From assembly GCA_012519055.1 (NCBI GenBank), contig JAAYQU010000043.1, forward strand, positions 1-64,000: a DNA stretch of 64,000 bases, read 5' to 3'. Source of the DNA: Bacteroidales bacterium. Its GTDB lineage: Bacteria > Bacteroidota > Bacteroidia > Bacteroidales > Salinivirgaceae. Shown here piece after piece: positions 8,769-17,346 of this stretch; the stretch's first letter is position 1, and every line of letters starts with the position of its first letter. The position numbers and the translations under genes were made by a program. The notes under the pieces were generated by a model. It ran no database searches. It was given only the letters and a program-made list of their open reading frames with translations, and was not told the origin of the DNA.

Positions 8769-9272
8769 ATGAAAAAGTACATATCAATGTCAACAGAGGA
8801 GAAGAAAGCTCTTGCCAAATCAGAGCTTATAAGGATTAGTGAACTGATAGGTAAGACCCCAACCAAGAAAGATTACAAAAAAATTAAGGACGCAAAAATC
8901 ACTTATGGCCAAATAATTTATCTGTACAAGAAATGGAATAGTGCCATAAAAGATGCTGGCTTAAAACCCAACAAAAGTCTCTTGCCATCAGATTATTATA
9001 GTGAAGTAGATAAAAATGAGATTGTTAATGCTTTTATTGATGTTGCTAACAAGGTAAAAAAAATGCCTACTTACAGAGAATTTAAAAACTATTATGATAT
9101 TTCACTTTCTCCATTTCTTAAAACATTTGGCAGTTGGAATATGGTAAAACAGCACGTTTACACTCATCATAGGGAGCGTTTAACATTCTTACCTCCGAGA
9201 ATAACTGCAAGAAGAAATAGAAGAACAAAGGCTCAAATCGAAGCTGATAGAAAAAAAGCTCGCAACCGCTGA
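8769..9272 (+). CDS. Protein with homing-endonuclease-associated (HNH) repeats
   Basis: A 167-residue basic protein. Two copies of the repeat often attached to HNH nucleases are visible: one around residues 27-67 (GKTPTKKDYKK ... YKKWNSAIKDAGLKP) and one around 98-130 (KMPTYREFKNYY ... FGSWNMVKQHVY). These repeats are small helical DNA-binding modules. No HNH catalytic motif, zinc site or other nuclease domain is present, so it is probably a stand-alone DNA-binding protein or a leftover of a longer nuclease. The C-terminus is strongly basic (ARRNRRTKAQIE). It has its own promoter and a long leader. No mobile-element gene is adjacent. Confidence 0.65.
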   Translation: MKKYISMSTEEKKALAKSELIRISELIGKTPTKKDYKKIKDAKITYGQIIYLYKKWNSAIKDAGLKPNKSLLPSDYYSEVDKNEIVNAFIDVANKVKKMPTYREFKNYYDISLSPFLKTFGSWNMVKQHVYTHHRERLTFLPPRITARRNRRTKAQIEADRKKARNR

Positions 9273-9285
9273 TTTTATTTTTTTT

Positions 9286-9340
9286 ACCATTAAGGCATTA
9301 AGAAACATTAAATTTTAAATGTTCTTAATTTCTTAATGGT
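9286..9340. repeat. Long imperfect inverted repeat between convergent genes
   Basis: ACCATTAAG at 9286-9294 pairs with CTTAATGGT at 9332-9340, and the inner ATTAAGAAACATT pairs with AATGTTCTTAAT with one bulge. The resulting ~22-bp hairpin is nearly all A/T. It lacks a clear U-tract on either side, so it may be a weak bidirectional terminator or a dispersed palindrome. Confidence 0.5.
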
Positions 9341-9360
9341 TTGACTAATGCAAAAATTGC

Positions 9361-10821
9361 TTATTCGTTGATAAATACTCGCTTTACTTCCTGATAATTC
9401 TTTACTGTTTTTTCTTCTAACAGCCACTTTATCCATCCCTCAGATGTAGTGACGGATAGAGTTTTCCCGGAGTCTTTCCTCTGGAAGTCTGCAGTAGTTA
9501 TAACGTATGAGCTTGTAGCCACACTATAGGTTTTATCCATGTTTAACGGTGTTCCATCTTCGTTTAAGAGTTCTAAATCTATCAATTTATTGTCCTCTTT
9601 TCCAACGACATAGTTCAAATGTATTCCTGACGGATACATCAAGCTATATTCATTTTGCCCGAACATATTGCTAATAAACGCCTTTAACTCATACCCCGTA
9701 AGGGTTACCGTCACAATTTGGTTACCAAATGGGTCGATGGTAAAAATTGTCTTACGGGTAATTTCACCCGCGGGAAGGTAATCAATACGTACACCTCCTT
9801 TGTTAACTACCGCTATTTCGGTTTTGGCGGTAGCTTTCAATGCATCTGCCATCCAATAGCCGAGCTCATCGGTAGTGCGAAAGTCAAATGGAGCTTTTGC
9901 AATTACCTCCATCATTTCTGGGTTGCTGTTATACTTATCAACCATGGTACGAACATCAGCTTTCTCATTGCCTGATTGTCCTATCGTAAGCAATTGCATG
10001 GAACGATTTAGTTGTCCATCAGGATAAACAGTAAAGCGAATAAGCGTAGCGTAGTCCAATCTTCTTCCAGCTTGGGTGATCATGATATCGTTATGAATTT
10101 GCTCTTTTTCAACTTTAGTGTGCGAGTGACCACCGATAATAAGATCTACTGCCTCTTTCGGAAAAGTGTTTGCTAATTTAACATCGTTTTCAAATCCAAA
10201 ATGATTTATATAAATCAGCAAATCGGTACTATCTTTCAGATACAGATATTTTTGTGCAGTTTCAAACGGATTGGTAAAACTGAAACCTACTAAATTATCA
10301 GGATGACACTCTGGCAGATTGTTTGAACCTAGGGCTAATACCGAAATGAAACCAACCTTTAAGCCATTGGGCAAAGTAATGATTTTGTATGGTTTTATAT
10401 TAAACTCCATACCTTCAGGTAAAATCAAATTTGCGCATATATGGTCGAAATATGCACTTTTAGTATGTGTTTCAAAGGTTTTTACCCCCACATCAAACTC
10501 GTGGTTACCTACTGCAGAAAGATTAAATCCCACAGAATTCATAAGTTCGATCATAGGTCGCCCTTTTTCGTGATACTGGTCGTTAACGGGATTTCCTGTC
10601 TGGTAATCGCCCGCTGATACTAACAGCATATCGGGATATATAGCACGCAGGCTATCAACCATAAATGCGAATCGTGGGAAATTGTCTATATTGGCGTGTA
10701 TATCGTTTACCGCCAGAATAACGACTTCTCTCTCTGTATCTGTTTTTTGACTTTTTCTCTTGTTCATTCCGCAGCCTGTGAATACTAGGAATAAAATTAA
10801 AATTGATAAAAATTTGTTCAT
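9361..10821 (-). CDS. 5'-nucleotidase / metallophosphatase lipoprotein
   Basis: Likely hydrolyses extracytoplasmic nucleotides to nucleosides and phosphate. The N-terminus is a lipoprotein signal with lipobox VFTGC (Cys at residue 17). The metallophosphatase domain shows ILAVNDIHANIDNFP, GDYQTGNP, GNHEFDVG and GGHSHTKV, giving the two-metal ligand set. The C-terminal 5'-nucleotidase domain contains NKGGVRIDYLPAGEIT and the FGNQIVTVTLTGYELK substrate-binding region. Length of 486 residues fits a complete two-domain enzyme; in many Bacteroidota the two domains are on separate genes. It overlaps the upstream small gene by four bases (ATGA), implying translational coupling. Confidence 0.85.
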   Translation of the reverse strand: MNKFLSILILFLVFTGCGMNKRKSQKTDTEREVVILAVNDIHANIDNFPRFAFMVDSLRAIYPDMLLVSAGDYQTGNPVNDQYHEKGRPMIELMNSVGFNLSAVGNHEFDVGVKTFETHTKSAYFDHICANLILPEGMEFNIKPYKIITLPNGLKVGFISVLALGSNNLPECHPDNLVGFSFTNPFETAQKYLYLKDSTDLLIYINHFGFENDVKLANTFPKEAVDLIIGGHSHTKVEKEQIHNDIMITQAGRRLDYATLIRFTVYPDGQLNRSMQLLTIGQSGNEKADVRTMVDKYNSNPEMMEVIAKAPFDFRTTDELGYWMADALKATAKTEIAVVNKGGVRIDYLPAGEITRKTIFTIDPFGNQIVTVTLTGYELKAFISNMFGQNEYSLMYPSGIHLNYVVGKEDNKLIDLELLNEDGTPLNMDKTYSVATSSYVITTADFQRKDSGKTLSVTTSEGWIKWLLEEKTVKNYQEVKRVFINE

Positions 10822-11015
10822 TTCTCTTTAATTATTAATTGATTTCCTTCAGTAAGTGCTCCGTCATGTGCCACGCTATTACCGTAAATGTCTTCAACTT
10901 CAGGCAAGGGTGAAGGTGCTTTTTGCTTTTGTTGGGTGTAATAGGCACGTAAGGCGTCGGCAACGGTAGCACCTTGAAATATAGTTAGTTCGGTTTTATT
11001 TACTGTTACTTTCAT
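10818..11015 (-). CDS. Small beta-grasp-like protein coupled to the 5'-nucleotidase
   Basis: A 65-residue protein whose pattern (MKVTVNKTELTIFQGATVAD, then helix, then GNSVAHDGALTEGNQLIIKE) resembles the ThiS/MoaD ubiquitin-like fold. It lacks the C-terminal GlyGly needed for thiocarboxylate or conjugation, ending in IIKEK. The ATGA overlap with the 5'-nucleotidase start shows tight coupling. It has no signal peptide although its partner is exported, so a physical complex is not obvious. The fold call rests on pattern only; the function is unknown. Confidence 0.5.
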   Translation of the reverse strand: MKVTVNKTELTIFQGATVADALRAYYTQQKQKAPSPLPEVEDIYGNSVAHDGALTEGNQLIIKEK

Positions 11016-11078
11016 TGATATTCTATTTTATGTTTAAATCTTCTGATTTTTTAGACACATCCATCGTTTTTAATTGAT

Positions 11079-12275
11079 TTAAAACTTAGTGCTTGCACCT
11101 CCGCCACCACTGCTACCGCCTCCCCAAGAGCCACTGTCGCTCGAAGAACTCCATGATGAATCACTACTTGACGAACTATCGCTAGATGAACTATCGCCCC
11201 AATCTATAACTCTTTCCGGATATTGCAGGATACGATATGTTATATCTTCAAAGTGTTGATACCCACACTTTTTACAGGTAAAAGTATAGCGTTCAGTGCG
11301 TATAAAGATATATTTTTCCGTTGTTGGCTCCGATGATATTACTTTCAAACCCTTATCACGCTTCATCTTGCCCCTCGATTGGCAAGATTCGCAAATCAGC
11401 CCCCTACGCAAGCTAATACGCCACGGAATAATGACAAATAAAAGATAAGGAATAATTACGTGTGGAAAAAAGAAAAAATATGCAGCTAACGCATCTCTAT
11501 CAAATGGTTCATAATTGATGCGCCTTTGAAAAGCATTTTTTCCACTATTCACTTCTCTCCGTCTTCTAAAATGCCTAAAAGTTATTAATACCACCCCCAA
11601 TAACGTTAAAAAAATGAACACGGGCAGAAGATACTCTTCATCACTATTTCTAAAAACTTCCTTATTGTTGGGGTCAACAAGAAGCTTTTGCACTGCTTTA
11701 AGCCCCTCTTCGAGTGCCTCGCCGTACTTGGCTTCGGTTAAGTAGGGTAGCATTATTTGTGTTTGAATTCGTTTGCAAATTGCGTCTGTCAATATTCCTT
11801 CAAGTCCATAGCCCGTTTCAAAAACTATCTCTCTATCGTCCTCTTCCAAAATAAGCAAAATGAGCAATCCTCGGTTTGTTTCTTTGTTACCTATGCCCCA
11901 AGTGTTGAATAACTGATTTGCAAAGTCGCGAGCAGAAGAGTACTTACTATTGTCGAAATTTGGCAACACCACTAACGACACTTCTACGTCTAATGTATCA
12001 CGTATTGCAGCAGCAATACTGTCTATTGCAACACGATGAGCTTCTGCAATAAAACTCTTATGGGCACTTAAGTAACGAGTAGCATTTTGAAGTTGTACAT
12101 TTGGCACATCTTCTACACGATATCTACGCACAACATCCTTACTGGCAAATGATTTTTGACCTACGATTGAACAAACTAATCCTAAGATTAGAAAAAGAGA
12201 TACAAAACTTTTTTTAACTATATAATTAGTTGCGCTTTTCATTTTTTTCATAAAGAGCAACCTCTTTATTTTCAT
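11079..12275 (-). CDS. TPM-domain membrane protein with Ser/Gly-rich tail
   Basis: The N-terminal hydrophobic segment (about residues 20-42) acts as a signal or anchor; the start may be one of the later Met codons (MKKMKSATN). It is followed by a TPM domain (about 70-200) recognisable by RDFANQLFNTWGIGNKETNRGLLILL and the EIVFETGYGLEGIL strand. A transmembrane helix is seen near residue 218-234. The cytosolic or luminal tail has two CxxC pairs (CESCQSRGK, CKKCGYQ), likely one zinc ribbon, and ends in a Ser-then-Gly-rich low-complexity stretch seen in YgcG-type proteins. TPM proteins have been linked to membrane protein quality control and, in plants, photosystem repair; the role here is unknown. 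Confidence 0.75.
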   Translation of the reverse strand: MKIKRLLFMKKMKSATNYIVKKSFVSLFLILGLVCSIVGQKSFASKDVVRRYRVEDVPNVQLQNATRYLSAHKSFIAEAHRVAIDSIAAAIRDTLDVEVSLVVLPNFDNSKYSSARDFANQLFNTWGIGNKETNRGLLILLILEEDDREIVFETGYGLEGILTDAICKRIQTQIMLPYLTEAKYGEALEEGLKAVQKLLVDPNNKEVFRNSDEEYLLPVFIFLTLLGVVLITFRHFRRRREVNSGKNAFQRRINYEPFDRDALAAYFFFFPHVIIPYLLFVIIPWRISLRRGLICESCQSRGKMKRDKGLKVISSEPTTEKYIFIRTERYTFTCKKCGYQHFEDITYRILQYPERVIDWGDSSSSDSSSSSDSSWSSSSDSGSWGGGSSGGGGASTKF

Positions 12276-12343
12276 ACAATTTTATCTCATTCATATTACA
12301 TTCAACCTCGAATTTTTATGAACTTTCATCTTTTATTGCAAAT

Positions 12344-12997
12344 TTATCTTCCTCTTGTAAATGAACCGCTACCTTTGTAGGTGTTTACAATACAGGTGAA
12401 TTCCCAGCCGCATTTCGGACATTTTATAACATGATAAATAATATCTTCAATCCAATATCCGTCTTTCTTATGTTCTCCTATAGCGCAGTTGCCTTCGACG
12501 AAGATAAAGTTTTCTTTTTCAATCAGTTCTTTAATATATTCTATGGTTTCTTCATACAATTCCGGTGAAATAAAGTTATGAACTTCTTTGATATCAAAAC
12601 AATGTAAACATGTCAAATCCGAATATTTTGTTGTACCAACCGGTTCAAAAATAATCAGATTTTCTTTTATCGCTTTGTGAGTCAACTCTACAAGTTGCCG
12701 AACATCCTTTTCTACGTCTGCATAATGAAAATAATTAGCTTTGGGAAATATCATTAAGGGCCAGAAAACATCACCGGCTTTATTCTGTACTTCTATAACA
12801 ATAAAACCGCGTTCACATTCCATGATTATCTTGTAATCGCAGGGCGAATAATGGTATTCCAGATAAAAAACGCACATTTGAACAGGTCCCCAATATTCAA
12901 CAAGTTGAACATCGCTACCAAAAATATCCAACATGATTTTATGGCAATTTTTCATGCTGTTGGCGGATGTAGATTCATCTTCAAGTATAAGTTCCAT
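12344..12997 (-). CDS. Hypothetical protein with C-terminal zinc-ribbon-like Cys
   Basis: A 217-residue, probably cytosolic protein without signal peptide or membrane helix. The N-terminal ~110 residues form a mixed alpha/beta region; the second half includes CLHCFD (around residue 132), an isolated GNCAIGEH, and CPKCGWEFTC near the C-terminus, which together could bind zinc. I do not recognise the family; the size and acidic character would also fit an immunity-type protein, but no toxin gene is adjacent. It follows a short orphan frame and the secreted protein at 13156 in the same direction. Confidence 0.5.
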   Translation of the reverse strand: MELILEDESTSANSMKNCHKIMLDIFGSDVQLVEYWGPVQMCVFYLEYHYSPCDYKIIMECERGFIVIEVQNKAGDVFWPLMIFPKANYFHYADVEKDVRQLVELTHKAIKENLIIFEPVGTTKYSDLTCLHCFDIKEVHNFISPELYEETIEYIKELIEKENFIFVEGNCAIGEHKKDGYWIEDIIYHVIKCPKCGWEFTCIVNTYKGSGSFTRGR

Positions 12998-13028
12998 AAT
13001 TCTTTTTCTTTAAAAACACAATTATAAA

Positions 13029-13130
13029 TCAACGATACATCGCCAACTCTAAACTATCCATATACTCACCTAATGACAAATTAAATTTTTGATAATCAGC
13101 CTTTTCAAATTTCCCTGCCACACATGGCAT
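13029..13130 (-). pseudogene. 33-codon orphan frame, possible gene remnant
   Basis: On the minus strand an ATG at 13130 opens a 33-residue frame ending at TGA 13029-13031, with protein-like composition (AGKFEKADYQKFNLS, EYMDSLELAMYR). It lies in the gap between two hypothetical genes. There is no clear ribosome-binding site. It could be a real short peptide or the tail of a gene otherwise lost. Confidence 0.25.
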
Positions 13131-13155
13131 AGCAACTTTTATTTAACTCATTTAA

Positions 13156-14256
13156 TCAACCTACTCCTCCCGTAATGTAAGGTGTTGCTCTTATTGATTC
13201 ACCTGTTTCGCCATTCAAAATTTCAACTGTCTCCAAACTTGGATAGACGGTATAAGAACGCCCGTTTTTTAGCTCTATTAATATAATATGATTGGCAAAT
13301 CCGTCATCGGGTGTGTAACGGTATGTTGCTTTTTTGATGTCGCTTAGTTTGCTTGGTTTAATAAACCCCTGTTCGTCTTCGCCTGCAATTAAATCGCACA
13401 AAAATTGTTCTTTATCTCCTTCGAATATGCCCATACATTGTTCCGACACGTAGCTCGGCAAAATGTACTGCATACATCTGTCAACATCGGCAGCGTTTAG
13501 TGCAGCAGTAAAGCCTTTAACTAACTGCTGGTGTGTACTGTTCTGGGTAGGATATTCGTTCAGACGCACAAATTGCTCGTTTTGCCATTTATAAATTTGC
13601 ATTTCCAATCCGTTTATATCCAGAAAAACAGATGTTCCTCGACGAGGGACATGACATGTAATCCAATTGTCGCTATAGTTAATGGCAATACTTTCTTCCA
13701 ACGAACGTTGCATTTCTTCTATTCCAAACTTTATTGTAGGTTCTACTTTCCCGTCACTATAGAGATAAAAAGAGTAACCTCCGATGCGACTGGTTGCAAT
13801 CAACTTATTGCCATCTTTTAAATTCCAATAGCACATTTCCCAACTGCTCTGGTCTTCAAATTCCAACCGGAGGTATCCATTTCTGAAATCACATACACTA
13901 ATATATTTTTCCAACTCGACAGGCTTATCCGAAGGCAGAAGCAGAAAGGCATCAGGAGGAAGCAAATCAAAGAGTGTTTTTACGTTCACCTCATCAGCCA
14001 TGGATGCCACGTCATCAACAAGTATCTCTACCATATTGCCAAACGCACACATTACATTACCAAAAGCAATCATCGCATCCCCAAACGCAACCATTACTTC
14101 ACCAATTACGTCTGTTAAATTTACAGTTGTGTCGCTAATGGCATATTCACATGTTGTTTGCTGAGCTTTTTGAGTTTTAGCATCACTGTTTATTTGTCCC
14201 CCTCCGTTGTTTGCAATCACGAATGCAAGAAATATGGTAAATACAAATGTTTTCAT
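13156..14256 (-). CDS. Secreted hypothetical protein
   Basis: A 366-residue protein with an N-terminal signal-like segment (MKTFVFTIFLAFVIANNGGG). Residues about 50-75 hold an odd internal repeat in which a four-residue AFGN/AFGD unit recurs three times with hydrophobic spacers (VMVAFGDAMIAFGNVMCAFG), which would make an amphipathic or membrane-active helix. The rest looks like a soluble beta-rich domain with a C-terminal SnoaL/NTF2-like impression (GFTAALNAADVDRCMQYILP). I do not recognise the family. It belongs to a run of same-strand exported proteins from 13.2 to 15.9 kb. Confidence 0.5.
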   Translation of the reverse strand: MKTFVFTIFLAFVIANNGGGQINSDAKTQKAQQTTCEYAISDTTVNLTDVIGEVMVAFGDAMIAFGNVMCAFGNMVEILVDDVASMADEVNVKTLFDLLPPDAFLLLPSDKPVELEKYISVCDFRNGYLRLEFEDQSSWEMCYWNLKDGNKLIATSRIGGYSFYLYSDGKVEPTIKFGIEEMQRSLEESIAINYSDNWITCHVPRRGTSVFLDINGLEMQIYKWQNEQFVRLNEYPTQNSTHQQLVKGFTAALNAADVDRCMQYILPSYVSEQCMGIFEGDKEQFLCDLIAGEDEQGFIKPSKLSDIKKATYRYTPDDGFANHIILIELKNGRSYTVYPSLETVEILNGETGESIRATPYITGGVG

Positions 14257-14296
14257 ATTGTCTGTATTTATAAATTTTAAAATATCTCAACTACAT

Positions 14297-15226
14297 CTAA
14301 AATGGCGATGTGTATCTGCTATATTTGCTTTCTTCGTCCACGATAAGTTTATCACCCGACTGTCGAACGAAAAATGTAGTGGTTGATTCAGCTGCTAAAT
14401 CATTTATTAAGAATATGTACGAATCCCCATGTTGGAACACAGCAGAAATGTCTGGTGGCATAAACTGCCCGTCGTCGTCAACATGCCATACACTCATAGC
14501 ATATCCATCTTCGCTTTCTTCAAATGTTGAGGGAAATTCAATGTAGGCGCGTTTTTCATCTGCTGTTTCAGTCATATATACACCTAAAGCTTGGTTACCT
14601 ACGTTTTCAAATTGAGCTGAAAAGAAACAATTTTGACCATTTCCCCCGTAGGAGATTACCTTCTGTGCATTCATTACTTTTCGTCCAAACTGTTTTTCCA
14701 ATGCCATAAGAGTGCTTTCATTTGCCTCTTCAATATCTTCGGGTTGTGTAAACGAAATAAGTTGGTTTTCATCTAAATAGCTCTGATTAACAAGTAATAT
14801 CGTTTCCCACACTGTTGCGTACTCACTTGCATCGGGTGGCAATATTTTGCCGTCTAAATTCTCAAATATGGCACCACGAAGATTGTCGAAGTTTTCGTAA
14901 CTGTCTCTGTAGATGTCGTTTTCCTCATCTCTGGGTTGTTTGCCTATAAGTTTTACGCGATAGATTTTGCCATTGTGTATGGCAAATTTAAGCTCGTTGA
15001 GGGAATCGATTTCGCTCGATTCTTCATCTAACCTGACAAGAAACTTACTTCCAACTTTGTTGCTGATAGCAAATTGGTAAAGTGCAGGTTGTGCCGATTC
15101 TGTTTCAGTCTCGATCTGTTCAGTCACTTGTTCTGCTGTCTGTTCATTGCTTTTTGTTTGTCCTCCTACGCAACTCAATAGAGCAAAAAACAGGAAAAGT
15201 AGCAGTAGTTTAAAATAATTTTTCAT
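14297..15226 (-). CDS. Hypothetical lipoprotein
   Basis: A 309-residue protein with a lipoprotein signal: a hydrophobic leader then FALLSC with the acceptor Cys at residue 19. A Gln/Glu/Thr-rich linker (residues ~24-45) precedes an acidic, beta-rich domain. No catalytic motif or known family is visible. It sits 40 bp downstream of, and after, no obvious shared gene family, but like its neighbours at 13156 and 15357 it is exported, so the three may act together in the periplasm or on the outer membrane. Confidence 0.55.
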   Translation of the reverse strand: MKNYFKLLLLFLFFALLSCVGGQTKSNEQTAEQVTEQIETETESAQPALYQFAISNKVGSKFLVRLDEESSEIDSLNELKFAIHNGKIYRVKLIGKQPRDEENDIYRDSYENFDNLRGAIFENLDGKILPPDASEYATVWETILLVNQSYLDENQLISFTQPEDIEEANESTLMALEKQFGRKVMNAQKVISYGGNGQNCFFSAQFENVGNQALGVYMTETADEKRAYIEFPSTFEESEDGYAMSVWHVDDDGQFMPPDISAVFQHGDSYIFLINDLAAESTTTFFVRQSGDKLIVDEESKYSRYTSPF

Positions 15227-15356
15227 ATTGTTGGAATTAATTAAATTAATAAAAGGAGCTCAAAGCATTTTTTTGGTTTTTAAAATAACAATAAACATAA
15301 GATAGAAGCCCAAAAACTGCTCTTCGGACTTCTACTTTCAAATTCTGCCTTTTTAC

Positions 15357-15890
15357 TTATTTAATACCGTATTTCTCCGCTCTGTATGGATGATTTTCTC
15401 TTAAATCATCAAACTTCAAGTACATAGGCAATACATTTATCTCGGCAGTATTGTAGTACACATCGCGGTTATATTCCATAAACTCCTCGAATCGGCTGTT
15501 AAGTTTTTCAATAAATGGAGTGAGCACATCAGCTCCATCTACTGTGGGAAATGTTTGACAAGCAAGGAGATAATTGAACTTTTCCTCTTCCGTTATTCCA
15601 TCAAGGAATGCACCGTATTTAACAACTTTGTAAATGGTGGCATCAACTATTTCGCTGCTTTCCTTGTCAAAATCAGCATTGAGCTGCGGATACTTATCCA
15701 ATAAAGCACTTAACTGTTCAATTCCTTCTACCCAAATTTCATTGAAATCATTAGCAAACTCTTTTGGGCTTAATTTGGCAATTTCTTCAGGGGTTCTCTC
15801 TTTTGTACCTGAATTTTCACCTGAACATGAGATAGCAGTTGCTGTTACCGCTATAACCATTGTTGTCAGAATCTTTTTCATTTTGCACAT
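15357..15890 (-). CDS. Hypothetical small lipoprotein
   Basis: A 177-residue protein with a signal peptide ending in the lipobox TAISC (Cys about residue 22), then a short Ser/Gly/Glu linker. The mature part is mostly helical and acidic with aromatic residues near the end (YNRDVYYNTAEINVLPMYLKFDD). No known domain is recognised. It is the first exported gene of the minus-strand group 13.2-15.9 kb. A start at the second Met (residue 4, MKKILTT) is equally plausible and gives a more typical leader. Confidence 0.55.
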   Translation of the reverse strand: MCKMKKILTTMVIAVTATAISCSGENSGTKERTPEEIAKLSPKEFANDFNEIWVEGIEQLSALLDKYPQLNADFDKESSEIVDATIYKVVKYGAFLDGITEEEKFNYLLACQTFPTVDGADVLTPFIEKLNSRFEEFMEYNRDVYYNTAEINVLPMYLKFDDLRENHPYRAEKYGIK

Positions 15891-15977
15891 TTTTTATTGA
15901 TTAGTATTTAGGTTAGATGTTAAGTTTATGAGTTGTTTCAACTCAAACAAAAACTCAATAGCTTAGCATCACTCATC

Positions 15978-16391
15978 TTATAGCAATCCAACATGTTTAT
16001 ACAATGTTTGTGAATCCTCATCATCATGCTCATCTAAAAATTCAAGTATCATAAAAAGACTTACTGTATCCATCATAAAATCTTTATCATCTCCTTCAAA
16101 AATGGTACCCACAACACTATTTAATTCATATATCTCAGTTTCACTACCATTCATTCCTTCCAAATATTGAAGAGCCATAATTCGTCTTATCTCAGTTGCA
16201 TCCTCCTCGCCAAATGTGCGATACTGCTTTATCAACGGGATGAGTTGAGCAAACGTTTTTTCACGTTCGAGCTTCACTTTCTTTTTCAAATTAGCCGTTA
16301 TTTTAGGCGATTTAACAAGGTTGTCATAGAGGAAATTAAATGCTTGTGCGGCAATATCACCCATTTTAGTTCCTAATTCTTCTGGTGTCAT
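15978..16391 (-). CDS. Hypothetical cytosolic protein
   Basis: A 137-residue all-helical, acidic protein without signal peptide. A basic stretch in the middle (KITANLKKKVKLEREKTF) is followed by a strongly acidic C-terminal half (EFLDEHDDEDSQT). Nothing in it is recognisable as a domain. Its start lies 35 bp from the end of the universal stress protein gene on the same strand, so the two may share a transcript. Confidence 0.5.
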   Translation of the reverse strand: MTPEELGTKMGDIAAQAFNFLYDNLVKSPKITANLKKKVKLEREKTFAQLIPLIKQYRTFGEEDATEIRRIMALQYLEGMNGSETEIYELNSVVGTIFEGDDKDFMMDTVSLFMILEFLDEHDDEDSQTLYKHVGLL

Positions 16392-16426
16392 CTATTTTTG
16401 GTTTTGGTTATTATTAAAACAAATTA

Positions 16427-17302
16427 TTATTGGATTCCGGGCATTTTAGAAGCATATTGTATTATACCACTTGGAATAATACTCATTACAGGAAATTTGG
16501 CACCATTAACAATATCAGCTGCAAATGAACCTAATAGAACCCCTATTATTTCAGGTTGCTGATGTGTGGTTATCAATATAATACCAGGATTTTCTTTAGA
16601 GTAATTCAACATTTTCTGTTTTCTTGATTTTCCACTGTATTGGATAACCTCTCCCGTGCATGGTGTTTCTCTTGAGGCAATAAAATCTACTACTAATGCC
16701 ATTTGGTTTTTCAGATTTGTAATCACTTTCTCATCTGAGGTTGAGACAAAGGAAACAGCTTTTATAGTTGAACCTAAAAGTTTTGCAAATCTAATAGCAA
16801 GTGGAACTTTCTCGCGTGTCTCTTTTGCCAAGTCTAATGGAAGAATTAAGTTGTTGAAATTTTTTGTTTCACAGCCTATTTTGACTGTAATTACAGGGAT
16901 ATCAGATTCCGCAACGATTCTAAGAGCATTACTACCGATAATTTTCTTCTTTATATTAGTTGCAGCTGTCGTTCCCATAACTATACAGTCTGCTTCCGTC
17001 TCTTTAGATGTTAATAAAATGGTGTCGCAAAGTTTCCCAAACAGCACGAGTGTAGAAAATTGCTCTGCTTTAATTTTTTCTGCTTCAGAAAGTATTCTAA
17101 GTTTTTCGTGAATTTTCCCGACATACATTTTTTTATCACTCTCATCAAAAATATTCCATGGGGGCATATTTTCCCTAACAACGTGCAGTGCGATAATCTT
17201 AACATCTCTGCCTTGTGCAATATATTTTGCCTGTCTTAATCCTGAAAAGGATTGATCGGAAAAATCGATCGGAACTAATATTTTAATAGTGGATTGATTC
17301 AT
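16427..17302 (-). CDS. Tandem universal stress protein (UspA family)
   Basis: A 291-residue protein made of two Usp domains. The first opens with IKILVPIDFSDQSFSGLRQA and contains CIVMGTTAATNIKKKIIGSNALRIVAESDIPVITV, which resembles the G-x2-G-x9-G(S/T) nucleotide loop region. The second domain (from about residue 150, NLILPLDLAKET) is weaker and ends with LLGSFAADIVNGAKFPVMSI. Tandem Usp proteins of this length are common in Bacteroidota and usually respond to stress or growth arrest; the ligand cannot be told here. It is divergent from the nucleoside phosphorylase with only 44 bp between starts. Confidence 0.85.
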   Translation of the reverse strand: MNQSTIKILVPIDFSDQSFSGLRQAKYIAQGRDVKIIALHVVRENMPPWNIFDESDKKMYVGKIHEKLRILSEAEKIKAEQFSTLVLFGKLCDTILLTSKETEADCIVMGTTAATNIKKKIIGSNALRIVAESDIPVITVKIGCETKNFNNLILPLDLAKETREKVPLAIRFAKLLGSTIKAVSFVSTSDEKVITNLKNQMALVVDFIASRETPCTGEVIQYSGKSRKQKMLNYSKENPGIILITTHQQPEIIGVLLGSFAADIVNGAKFPVMSIIPSGIIQYASKMPGIQ

Positions 17303-17310
17303 TTTTTTAG

Positions 17311-17339
17311 TAATTTTGAGATTTATTTCTACAAATCTA
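17311..17339. promoter_or_regulatory. Possible divergent -7 boxes between usp and nucleoside phosphorylase
   Basis: TAATTTTG at 17311-17318 on the plus strand and TAGATTTG (plus-strand CAAATCTA at 17332-17339) on the minus strand both match TAnnTTTG within the 44-bp gap. Neither has a well-spaced -33 box, so this is tentative. Confidence 0.3.
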
Positions 17340-17346
17340 CAAAATT

